Under the pieces are notes generated by a model. It searched no databases and was not told the origin of the DNA. It worked only from the letters and a program-made list of their open reading frames with translations. A DNA stretch of 30,511 bases from IMG/VR virus record IMGVR_UViG_3300030430_003264, positions 1-30,511 of that record; one strand, given 5' to 3'. The stretch's first letter is position 1. Every line of letters begins with the position of its first letter. Both the position numbers and the translations under genes were made by a program. Below are positions 8,107 to 15,961 of this stretch, piece by piece. Source of the stretch: a virus.

Positions 8107-8915
8107 TGCCGGTAACTGATAGCGCAAGTAAAGGATTTAAACGTATATCGATTAAACCGCTGCATATTAAAGGTGCAGAGAGATTATATTTTAGCAGTAT
8201 TATAACTGAATTTTCAGATTCATGGAATCCAAGGTGGACAGCGGAAAACGTCTATGGTCGAATGGATCCTGTATCTTTCTATGGAGGAACCAGCAGGGAA
8301 CTCAGCTTAGGTTTTAGGGTTGTTTCTGATGACGCCGAAGAAGCAAAGTCAAATATGGGTAAAATACAAAAACTCATACAATACCAATACCCTTCATACA
8401 CTCAGGACGCCCGCGCACCGAACACAATTAATGCACCACCTTATTTTGAGTTTCAGTTTTTAAATATTTTACAAAGCAGTACAGAAGGATCTGTTTTAAC
8501 TGGGTATATTAACGGTGCCGTGCAAATAAATCCTGGTTTTCAAACCAGAGAGCAGGCACAATATTTTAATGCTAATTTTAACGAAATATACTTCTCTGAT
8601 GTGACCATTGGGCTAAGAATACAAGTTTTACATCAAGGGTCTATCGGTTGGGAACTAAGAGGCTCGCGCTCCTCTAACAGCACAGATTTTAGTCATAAAA
8701 ACTATCCATATGGGATTGATGATTCAAATAGAACGGTTGCAAAGGCGCCTGCTTCTCCTGCTCCGCAACAGACGCCGGATCCAGAGGATCCTACGCCAGC
8801 TCCGGATCCGCCGCCCGATCCGCCGGATGGTTTTCCGTGGAACGTCTGTCGGGTCGAAGGAGTGGACAAGTATGCGGGTATATTAGGAGTCAAACTAAAG
8901 CTACCAAATACTTAA
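8106..8915 (+). CDS. Baseplate tube-initiator-like protein with Pro-rich C-terminal linker
   Basis: A 269-residue protein. Residues 36-72 contain 'WNPRWTAENVYGRMDPVSFY' followed by GGTSRELSLGFRV, a pattern I associate with small baseplate or tube-cap proteins of marine myoviruses analogous to T4 gp48/gp54. That is pattern recognition, not a search result. Residues 80-205 continue as a beta-rich domain. Residues about 213-246 form a Pro/Asp-rich linker (PDPEDPTPAPDPPPDPPDG), encoded by an unusually GC-rich stretch with three GGATCC copies, before a short tail containing one Cys. The start ATG is directly preceded by an ACTATTTA motif instead of a ribosome site. It probably caps or initiates the tail tube at the baseplate. 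Confidence 0.65.
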   Translation: MPVTDSASKGFKRISIKPLHIKGAERLYFSSIITEFSDSWNPRWTAENVYGRMDPVSFYGGTSRELSLGFRVVSDDAEEAKSNMGKIQKLIQYQYPSYTQDARAPNTINAPPYFEFQFLNILQSSTEGSVLTGYINGAVQINPGFQTREQAQYFNANFNEIYFSDVTIGLRIQVLHQGSIGWELRGSRSSNSTDFSHKNYPYGIDDSNRTVAKAPASPAPQQTPDPEDPTPAPDPPPDPPDGFPWNVCRVEGVDKYAGILGVKLKLPNT

Positions 8916-8939
8916 AACAATTATTATAAAGAGAATAAT

Positions 8940-9290
8940 ATGGCAATATCTAGATATAACGAAAGACAAATTATAACAACAAACGATTCCCAATATAGGC
9001 TATCAAGTCTGTTTAAAAAAAGAGGAATTAAATCTGTTGATCATTTTTCTACACCCGAGTTAACCTATTTAACTTCTGAGAATTATTTAGATATCATAGA
9101 GATAACTCAAGTTTGGGGTGTTGGATCTAAATATTTTAAATTAGCCAAAGAGTTTTATGATGATGAACAGTACTGGTGGGTTATAGCTTGGTATAATTTA
9201 AAACCACTTGAAACAGATTTTAGTGTTGGCGATATTGTTTATATACCAACACCATTAGAAGAAATTTTATCTATATATGAGGTAATTTAA
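8940..9290 (+). CDS. gp53-like baseplate wedge / LysM-type tail protein
   Basis: A 116-residue protein. The second half, 'FYDDEQYWWVIAWYNLKPLE', then TDFSVGDIVYIPTPLEEILS, matches the pattern of phage LysM-like tail proteins and the T4 gp53 baseplate family: a Trp-rich helix, a 'YN..P' turn and a 'G..I.IP' strand. T4 gp53 is longer (196 residues), so this is a short version. Such proteins pack in the baseplate hub or wedge and may contact peptidoglycan during penetration. AAAGAG lies before the ATG. Neighbours on both sides are baseplate-type genes, supporting the call. Confidence 0.7.
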   Translation: MAISRYNERQIITTNDSQYRLSSLFKKRGIKSVDHFSTPELTYLTSENYLDIIEITQVWGVGSKYFKLAKEFYDDEQYWWVIAWYNLKPLETDFSVGDIVYIPTPLEEILSIYEVI

Positions 9291-9295
9291 AAAAC

Positions 9296-12200
9296 ATGGC
9301 AACACCTCCCCCACCAGGAGCGGGACCTGGATCAAGAGCAGCAACAGAAACAGCGGAAAGAGCAAAACTTTATACTGAAAGACACGTTCCTTCTTTTAGC
9401 GACCAGTGTATCTTATTAGAGATGGCTGATGCGATAAGGGGCTTAGGCGGTCTAACAGCCGGTCCTGGTAATTCAGTTGGTGGCAAACCCGTCCCTGTCA
9501 GGCAAATAAATATCCCCCCAGCAGCAAAGCCATTCGGGTCAATACAAGAGTATGAAACAAATTTAGATTATATACAACACATCACCAGGTTAAAATCGAA
9601 GTACTTTAAAAAATATTTTCAATTTACCCCAGATGAGATAGCAAGAATAAGTCACTACATAACAATCAAAGAAAGGCTTGATAGTAGGGACCCTTCACAG
9701 CGCAGATCAACGACGACTACAATTTTTGGAGAGAGAAGCCAAAAAGAGTTTGCTATAAATGGACTACTATCTAGTAGAAGCAGACGTTTGGGAGCAGGAA
9801 TAAAAAGCGTTAATGTTGATTTTGATGGTGTAGATTCTTTTACAAAAAAACAAGTTGTCGTAAGTGCCACTTTTATCTTTCAAGATATTAAAGAAATGAT
9901 GTCCGATAGGTATGGAAAACTATTTACACTAGAGACAGATAGGGAGACAACACAAGGAAACAAACTTCGCACAATAGAATTCAAATTAGGTTGGAGAAGC
10001 GAAGATAAAAATTTAAAAGCTGCTGTTGCCAATTTAGATTTAACAATTCGTGCAACTTTGTTTAAGTATGATTTTGATGTTAGACAAGATGGTTCCATAG
10101 TGGCTAACGCAACCTACAGAGGACAATACGTTGATACTTTTAATGGTCCTGGGTCAAATGTGTTAGAGATAGCTAAAAATAGATATAAACAAATCAAAGA
10201 TCAATTAAAAGAAATAGAAAAAACAAAAGGCGAAATAATTTCTCGATCAAGTAGAAATGCAAGAGAAGCACAGCAAGAGATAGCGATTCTAGATTTTTAC
10301 ATAAATGCATTGGATGAAACTCTTGGTGAGATCGATAGTGGCAAAATCATCATAAGAAAAGGCAGAGCGGATACAACAATAATTCTTTCAACTTCTGTAG
10401 CCACGCCATATGCAGGTCAACAATTTAGAAAGGAAGTAAGAGAAATAGCCCTGAAAAGACTAGAGAGGCAGTATACAGCAGCTGGATATACTGCCTCTGC
10501 TGTACGCACTACTAGGACGAAGGCATATAGAATATATGGGGCTATAGGAAGAACCGCGGGAGATCCAGCAGGAGGTATGCTTCTACGCGAATACTCAGAA
10601 GAATTAAAGAAACAAACTTTACACAAAAAAAACCTGATAACAACAAATAGAACAAATGCCACAGATGCGGGTACTTTTGCTGCAAAATACGCCGCTGATG
10701 CGCAATTAAGAAAAGCAAACTTGGGCAAACTACTAGCTTTACAAATTATAGGTGAGGGTCTTATATCAGAAGATAAAGTTAAGTATGCAGTCATAGACAG
10801 AGAAACAGTAAAACAATTTAAATTAGCTTCTGCGCTTGGCGATAAAGGCGCTGTAACGAGTACAGTTGATGACCTTCTTAGTCGATCAGCTGACATTATT
10901 AAAACCAACCGAGCTGATTATGAGGCAATAATAAGTAAGGAAGCGATAGATAATGTTAAATATCAAGTTGTGCCTTTTATTCTTTTTGGAGAATTTGTTG
11001 AAAGCATCTTAAGAATTCCTGTAGATTTTACTGAAGACGCTTCGGGTAAGATAATCCCAAACAAAAAAGAAATAGTTTATGATCTAATGAAAAAAGAGGG
11101 ATCAGACTTTAGAGTTGATTTGGGTCTTGTTTCTTATGATGGTCCGTTTACAGGATCTAGGATTCATGATCTACCTTTATACTATTTGCCTATATCTTTA
11201 CTAGAAATAAATAATTTTTTTGTTAGAGAAGTGATAGCTAAAGGTAAATCTTTCTACTCCTTTAATGATCTAATCTTAGATGTTGTTAAGAAATTTTTAA
11301 CTGGAGTGTTTTCTTCTTGCACTAAAGAAGCAAATGCTCAATCTTTTTCGCCGCCAAAAATAGCCACTGTAATTGGAGAACAAAAAGAAAAAAAGAAAAA
11401 AGTCACTCAATTTTTTATTTACGGCGCAAAAAATGTAGTAAATGATTTAGCGAGTAAAGGATTAAATAAAAAAAATAAGTTTGGAAAATATAGCTCGAAT
11501 ATTAATGCCGCTGTGCCACACTTTTTCTTATTCGGAACAGATAAAGGAATAGAAAAAAATATAAAACTTCGTGACAATGCTGATGACACTTTAAAAACTG
11601 CGGTATATTACAGCCCAAGATCTTCTCTTGTTAATGAGCTTGATGGAGCTAAATCAATGAAACAAACCGGTTTCATACCCGCTGTGTTTACAGCAGATGT
11701 AACCACAATTGGCTTCCCTTTAATGTCGCTTGGTCAATTAATATACATAGACTTAAAATCTCAATTAACAGCTAAAAAAGAAGCTACAAGACCGTTTAAA
11801 GCAAGTGGGTACTATAATATACACAAGGTTAGCCATAATTTTACTGTTGATACCTTCTCAACAACCATTAGCGCAATAATACAAGTGCCTTATGTTAATA
11901 GAAAAAATCTTAGTATAGATAACACAGCGAAAGCTAGATCTTTGGGAGGGTACAAGAAAGCTGTTACGGCAGCGATAGGAGGTTCTAGCGGGGCAACACT
12001 AGCTGATACATTGGCAAAGGTGAGAGGTACAAAACCCTCGGTCAAAGTTACTGTTTCTTTTGCAGGCTCTGATTTTCAAGTCATACCTCAGTTGTCAAGA
12101 GGCGGCAACTCTAGTATTCTTGCGGGAGATATAGATAATGCTTTAGAATCTTTCAAATCAGCAATTTCCAGTACACCCAAAAATTTTAGTAGTGTTCCGT

Positions 12201-12460
12201 TGCAATTCAGACCAGATCCCACTAAAACAATTAAAGCAAATCACGCTGTTAAAGGCTCTACTTTGGCAGTTTTAAACGATGCTAATATATTAGCATCGCC
12301 GCCATATGCCGCGTTAGATCCACAATTACAGCAGGTGTTAATAGCGGACCTAAGAAAGACTGAAAAGGCTGGTAAGGTGCTATTAAAACAAAGATTATAT
12401 TATATATACATATATGAGGATAATTCTGCAGACGTATTAGTAGAGCACCTTTACAACTAA
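9296..12460 (+). CDS. Large baseplate hub-like structural protein
   Basis: A 1054-residue protein that starts five bases after the previous stop. It opens with a Pro/Gly-rich tail (ATPPPPGAGPG). Residues about 165-290 are beta-rich (KSVNVDFDGVDSFTKKQVVV; LDLTIRATLFKYDFDVRQDG). Residues 290-340 form a probable coiled coil (YKQIKDQLKEIEKTKGEIIS). Residues about 805-870 (FPLMSLGQLIYIDLKSQ, then 'GYYNIHKVSHNFTVDTFSTT') resemble the closing barrel of baseplate hub proteins, where a 'Y.I..V.H.F....F.T.' pattern is usual. It is therefore a candidate for the gp27-like hub or an enlarged hub fusion. I see no lysozyme or needle motif. The last 130 residues are unassigned. The gene contains an overlapping pair of hairpins at 10464-10504. 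Confidence 0.6.
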   Translation: MATPPPPGAGPGSRAATETAERAKLYTERHVPSFSDQCILLEMADAIRGLGGLTAGPGNSVGGKPVPVRQINIPPAAKPFGSIQEYETNLDYIQHITRLKSKYFKKYFQFTPDEIARISHYITIKERLDSRDPSQRRSTTTTIFGERSQKEFAINGLLSSRSRRLGAGIKSVNVDFDGVDSFTKKQVVVSATFIFQDIKEMMSDRYGKLFTLETDRETTQGNKLRTIEFKLGWRSEDKNLKAAVANLDLTIRATLFKYDFDVRQDGSIVANATYRGQYVDTFNGPGSNVLEIAKNRYKQIKDQLKEIEKTKGEIISRSSRNAREAQQEIAILDFYINALDETLGEIDSGKIIIRKGRADTTIILSTSVATPYAGQQFRKEVREIALKRLERQYTAAGYTASAVRTTRTKAYRIYGAIGRTAGDPAGGMLLREYSEELKKQTLHKKNLITTNRTNATDAGTFAAKYAADAQLRKANLGKLLALQIIGEGLISEDKVKYAVIDRETVKQFKLASALGDKGAVTSTVDDLLSRSADIIKTNRADYEAIISKEAIDNVKYQVVPFILFGEFVESILRIPVDFTEDASGKIIPNKKEIVYDLMKKEGSDFRVDLGLVSYDGPFTGSRIHDLPLYYLPISLLEINNFFVREVIAKGKSFYSFNDLILDVVKKFLTGVFSSCTKEANAQSFSPPKIATVIGEQKEKKKKVTQFFIYGAKNVVNDLASKGLNKKNKFGKYSSNINAAVPHFFLFGTDKGIEKNIKLRDNADDTLKTAVYYSPRSSLVNELDGAKSMKQTGFIPAVFTADVTTIGFPLMSLGQLIYIDLKSQLTAKKEATRPFKASGYYNIHKVSHNFTVDTFSTTISAIIQVPYVNRKNLSIDNTAKARSLGGYKKAVTAAIGGSSGATLADTLAKVRGTKPSVKVTVSFAGSDFQVIPQLSRGGNSSILAGDIDNALESFKSAISSTPKNFSSVPLQFRPDPTKTIKANHAVKGSTLAVLNDANILASPPYAALDPQLQQVLIADLRKTEKAGKVLLKQRLYYIYIYEDNSADVLVEHLYN
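10464..10504 (+). repeat. Overlapping, mutually exclusive inverted repeats inside the hub-like gene
   Basis: Stem 1 pairs AGAGGCAGTATA (10464-10475) with TATACTGCCTCT (10487-10498): 12 perfect pairs and an 11-nt loop. Stem 2 pairs TACAGCAG (10474-10481) with CTGCTGTA (10497-10504): 8 perfect pairs. The two share bases at 10474-10475 and 10497-10498, so both cannot form fully at once. No T tract follows. Both are read directly from the sequence. Confidence 0.7.
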
Positions 12461-12472
12461 ATAAACAATAAA

Positions 12473-12485
12473 ACTATTTATTATA
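12473..12485 (+). promoter_or_regulatory. Candidate late promoter motif abutting a start codon
   Basis: ACTATTTATTATA; its last base is the A of the ATG at 12485. No ribosome site separates motif and start. This is the best match to the four-site family. Confidence 0.42.
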
Positions 12486-13879
12486 TGCCAGATTACAAGC
12501 CACCATTTGTTGCAAAAAGTGATATTCCTTTAAAATCTTATTTTCTCTATGAAAATAGAAGATGGTATCGAGAAAAAACAACAGAAATATATGAAGACAT
12601 CAGCCCAAATTATCTTGATCTCTGGTATGATGTTCCCTATTATGGTAAAGTAAACCCTGCAGGGCAATTTGTTTTTCCCAATCCAAAGAAAATAATATTT
12701 CCATTAGGAACCCCCGGTAACGATGAAAATGTTTCAGGTTTTGATTTTGCTTTGGAAGCCTTAAATGAAATGGTTTTCTTTTTCAAAAGAGGTTCGGCAT
12801 CAGGAAAGACTGGTTTAGGATCTCTTTTAAATAATTTTGAGGTTGTGAATTCATTTGTTAATCAACAACAAATATCCAAACAAGAAGCTTTTGATACCAT
12901 ATCTTCTTATAATAGACTAATAAACGTATATGGCTTAAACAGTAAAGTCTTAAACTTTCATCAATATATTTGTACTTTTATAGATTTAGCACAAAAAGAA
13001 AATTTTAAGTTTACTTTCTTTCATAAATATACTGGTATAAAATCAAACTTAAATTCGACTGGTCTTTCTTTTGAATTTGTACAAGCTAACCATGATGACG
13101 ATAATTTAAAAAATAAATTTTATCAACATCCAGAATTTCATAAATATGTAAAAACAACTGCTAATTTTGGATTTAGAATAAATAAAAATGCCCCGTGGAT
13201 GATTGCAGTTGATGTGAACTCGAAGCCAATGCTTCAAGAGAGAACGATAAAAAGGTCTTGGCAGCAATCAACAAAGCAAAAAAGAGCAGTCAAAACAGCT
13301 GGCTTTTTACAATCTAAATTTATAACAGATTCAGAAATTTTCTTTTCTAGGTATTATAAAAATGTAATGTATGAGTCCTATAATATTTTTAAAGAGGTTT
13401 TGATTGATGGTTATAATAATTATCAAAAAAATATGAGTTACGCTGTTGACCACGGCAGACCGCTTATAATAAGCGCAAAACAGAATAAGTTGATATCTGA
13501 TCTTAGAGTGGTTAGACCTAAATCAAAACAAGTAGATATTAAAGAATATTCGATACAAGAATATAATGATTTTTACTTTATTGACAAATTTAATCAAATA
13601 TTAAAAAATGAGTTTAGAGGTCAGTATAATAATAAATCATATAATAATTTTAAATTTAATTTAAATAATTCTTTAAAAAAAGAAAAAAATATAGATAAAT
13701 CGATTGATCTAATAGATAGATTTTATACGTTTAATAAAACATACGATCCCGTAACTAAAAAGTTAGCATGGACCCAACCAAAAAAACAATTGACACCAGT
13801 AAAAAGTTATGCTAATCTCCAAGACAAACCTCAACCCACGGTTGGCAAGGTTGTAACTGAATTTATGCCGGATATTTAA
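12485..13879 (+). CDS. Unknown probable virion protein
   Basis: A 464-residue protein I do not recognise by family. It begins MPDYKPPFVAKSDIPLKSYF, then FLYENRRWYREK and an aromatic-rich segment around residues 30-60. The centre (about 110-180) is helical. A region near 255-275 is very basic (ERTIKRSWQQSTKQKRAVK). Residues 370-420 are extremely Asn/Lys/Phe-rich, with very AT-rich DNA (around 13560-13740). There is no signal peptide or membrane segment. It shares the ACTATTTA start arrangement with the baseplate gene at 8106 and closes the tail block, so a structural or tail-associated role is likely. Its TAA overlaps the ATG of the polymerase gene by one base, implying co-translation with a replication gene, an unusual junction. 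Confidence 0.7.
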   Translation: MPDYKPPFVAKSDIPLKSYFLYENRRWYREKTTEIYEDISPNYLDLWYDVPYYGKVNPAGQFVFPNPKKIIFPLGTPGNDENVSGFDFALEALNEMVFFFKRGSASGKTGLGSLLNNFEVVNSFVNQQQISKQEAFDTISSYNRLINVYGLNSKVLNFHQYICTFIDLAQKENFKFTFFHKYTGIKSNLNSTGLSFEFVQANHDDDNLKNKFYQHPEFHKYVKTTANFGFRINKNAPWMIAVDVNSKPMLQERTIKRSWQQSTKQKRAVKTAGFLQSKFITDSEIFFSRYYKNVMYESYNIFKEVLIDGYNNYQKNMSYAVDHGRPLIISAKQNKLISDLRVVRPKSKQVDIKEYSIQEYNDFYFIDKFNQILKNEFRGQYNNKSYNNFKFNLNNSLKKEKNIDKSIDLIDRFYTFNKTYDPVTKKLAWTQPKKQLTPVKSYANLQDKPQPTVGKVVTEFMPDI

Positions 13880-15066
13880 TGATTTTCCAAACATTTGATG
13901 AAAAAAACAAGTGTTCTCTAATTTACAAAAAGGGAACATTTAGCGAACAAATCACAGATAATTGTACCAAAACTTGGTCTTATGCTACTTATCTACGCGA
14001 CAAGGAGGTCGAGTATGCTAATCTTTACACCGGGGGTAAATCCCTGGACGAACTTTGCCCAGAAGATTCTAGAGGGGAGTGGTCCTCCGTCCAGGCAAGA
14101 ATCAAAGCAGCGTTCAAAGCAGCAAACGAAGTAGGTCTAAGCCTTGACAATCATTGCTTATATGATCTAATCCCAAGTCACTATCTACAAAACTTTGCAG
14201 AGATAAAAAATAAAATTTGTGAAGACATTTTTACCAACTATCCAAAACCCACAAACTACGATCAGTTGTTAAAAATTAATAAAGTCATTGCAGATATTAA
14301 AAACCGCAAGGTTAATATCGACCCTACACAGATAGAGCGACTTACAGTCCAAGACCGAAACATGTTTAAGACTGTGAGTAACTGTAAGCCTTACATTGAC
14401 TATGATATGTTTAAAACAGTCACAGGTCGTTTAGCAACAAAGCAAAACTCATTTCCAGTAATGACGCTTCCAAAGAAATATCGCCAGATCCTTACCCCCA
14501 GCAACGATTGGCTTTATGAGTTGGACTTTAATGCTTGTGAGTTGCGAGTTGCCCTTGCTTTGCTTGGTCACGATCAGCCCCAAGAAGATTTACATGATTG
14601 GAACTTGAAGAATGTATTTACCAGAACTAAAAGTAGAGAAAATGCAAAGAAAAGGATTTTTTCTTGGCTTTACAATCCAAACAGCACTGATGACAAGGTA
14701 GATAAGATTTATGACCGTAAAATCCTAAAAGATATGTATTTTGATAAAGTTTTGGGTAAAGTATACACACAGTTCGGTCGTGAAATTGACGCTGATGAAG
14801 ATCATGCGATTAGTTATATTATTCAATCTACAGCAGCAGATTTAGTATTTGAGCAAGTATATAAAGTCTGGGAGTTTCTTGAGGGCAAAAAATCTTTTGT
14901 TAAATTTTGTAATCATGATAGCTTAGTTATTGATTTAGCAGAGGAAGATCAATACGACATAAACCAAATTTCTAAACTATTTAGTAACACAAGGTTTGGC
15001 AAGTTCAAAATAAATCATGAAGGCGGCAAGAACTGGTCAGAAATGAAACCATTACAAATTAAATGA
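13879..15066 (+). CDS. Family A DNA polymerase, polymerase domain only
   Basis: A 395-residue protein with the family A (Pol I/T7) polymerase motifs and no recognisable exonuclease domain. 'TGRLATKQNSFPVM' near 182-195 is the usual thumb/palm signature. Motif A is 'YELDFNACELRVALALLG', with the metal-binding Asp at 216. Motif B is 'RENAKKRIFSWLYN', with Arg253, Lys257 and Phe261 aligned as in T7 polymerase (R, K, Y). The helix 'IIQSTAADLV' matches the O1-type helix. Motif C is 'CNHDSLVID', with catalytic Asp347; the usual Glu of HDE is Ser348. A polymerase separated from its exonuclease is known in the far-T4 phage RM378. No proofreading gene is seen nearby. A DnaE gene at 28115 raises the question of which polymerase is replicative. 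It overlaps the previous gene by one base. Confidence 0.85.
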   Translation: MIFQTFDEKNKCSLIYKKGTFSEQITDNCTKTWSYATYLRDKEVEYANLYTGGKSLDELCPEDSRGEWSSVQARIKAAFKAANEVGLSLDNHCLYDLIPSHYLQNFAEIKNKICEDIFTNYPKPTNYDQLLKINKVIADIKNRKVNIDPTQIERLTVQDRNMFKTVSNCKPYIDYDMFKTVTGRLATKQNSFPVMTLPKKYRQILTPSNDWLYELDFNACELRVALALLGHDQPQEDLHDWNLKNVFTRTKSRENAKKRIFSWLYNPNSTDDKVDKIYDRKILKDMYFDKVLGKVYTQFGREIDADEDHAISYIIQSTAADLVFEQVYKVWEFLEGKKSFVKFCNHDSLVIDLAEEDQYDINQISKLFSNTRFGKFKINHEGGKNWSEMKPLQIK

Positions 15067-15073
15067 GGAATAA

Positions 15074-15922
15074 ATGCAAACCGTCATAGGTTTGGGTAAA
15101 GCGGGTTGCAATATCGCAGACCACCTGTCACAATACCCACAATACCAAATAAAAAAATTAGATGTAGGTTTAAAAAAGACCAAAACAACATTTGGTCTTA
15201 AGCATCAGGACAGTCCCGAACTTTATGAATCAACCACACTACCGAAAGGTATTAACAACTTCTTAGAGGGGGTGATGTCTGAAACCTTGTTCATCACAAG
15301 TTGTGGTGCTGTTTCTGGTGCTTCTCTTAAAATATTACAGAAAATATACAAGAAAACTAAAATACGAGTAATGTATATTCTTCCACAAGAAGATAACCTT
15401 GCGGGTCAAAAACTTTTACAAAATCGTCTTCTTTTTAACGTTTTTCAAGAATACGCTCGATCAGGATTATTGAATCGTGTCTTTTTAGTTGACAATTCGA
15501 AATTATCTGATATAATGGGTCCTGTTCCAATAATGAAGTTTTGGGACTCAATGAATAAATTAGTGACAACAACATACCATATGTTAAATGTTTTTCAAAA
15601 TACACACCCCGTCATGACCACGCAGACCAAGCGTATTAATACGGCTCGTGTATCTACTTTTGGTCTACTCGACTCAGAAAATAATCAAGAAAAAATGTTT
15701 TTTAACCTTGACATTCCAAGAGAGAAGTGTTACTATTATGGAGTTCCGAAAAAACAATTGGAAGAAGATCCTAATCTTATGGAGGTTATTCGTAAAAATT
15801 TAAAATGTAATGTTGAACACGAAAAAATGAAAACTACTTATTCGGTACATTCAACCGATTATAATAAGCTTATAGCTTACTGTGAAAAAAGCAGCACTTT
15901 AATACAACAACTAGCAGTGTGA
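15074..15922 (+). CDS. Divergent FtsZ/tubulin-fold protein
   Basis: A 282-residue protein. It starts with 'VIGLGKAGCNIADHL', the GxGxxGxN nucleotide loop (T1) of FtsZ/tubulin at residues 6-13. Residues 75-84, TSCGAVSGAS, sit where FtsZ has its GGGTGTG T4 loop, after a hydrophobic strand (TLFI) as in FtsZ. 'YILPQEDNLAGQKLLQNRL' and 'LNRVFLVDNSKL' follow the FtsZ order of the PF strand, long helix and the 'IPNDRL'-like strand. At about 188-196, where the synergy loop would be, INTARVST lacks the usual acidic residues. It is probably a GTP-binding or degenerate tubulin-fold protein, perhaps with weak or no GTPase activity. It lies seven bases after the polymerase gene with a GAGGAA ribosome site, and before SSB. 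The fold call is from motif order only. Confidence 0.6.
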   Translation: MQTVIGLGKAGCNIADHLSQYPQYQIKKLDVGLKKTKTTFGLKHQDSPELYESTTLPKGINNFLEGVMSETLFITSCGAVSGASLKILQKIYKKTKIRVMYILPQEDNLAGQKLLQNRLLFNVFQEYARSGLLNRVFLVDNSKLSDIMGPVPIMKFWDSMNKLVTTTYHMLNVFQNTHPVMTTQTKRINTARVSTFGLLDSENNQEKMFFNLDIPREKCYYYGVPKKQLEEDPNLMEVIRKNLKCNVEHEKMKTTYSVHSTDYNKLIAYCEKSSTLIQQLAV

Positions 15923-15961
15923 AAGATCAACGCACTGACTTTAACTAAGGAGAAAATTATT

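Noticed and set aside
9910-9935. ACTATTTACACTA inside the hub-like gene
   Set aside because: It is within coding sequence with no start nearby; it shows that the core motif also occurs by chance and tempers the promoter claim.
10417-10908. 163-codon open frame on the minus strand
   Set aside because: It lies wholly inside the well-supported hub-like gene, has no ribosome site and reads as a low-complexity shadow. All other genes are on the + strand.
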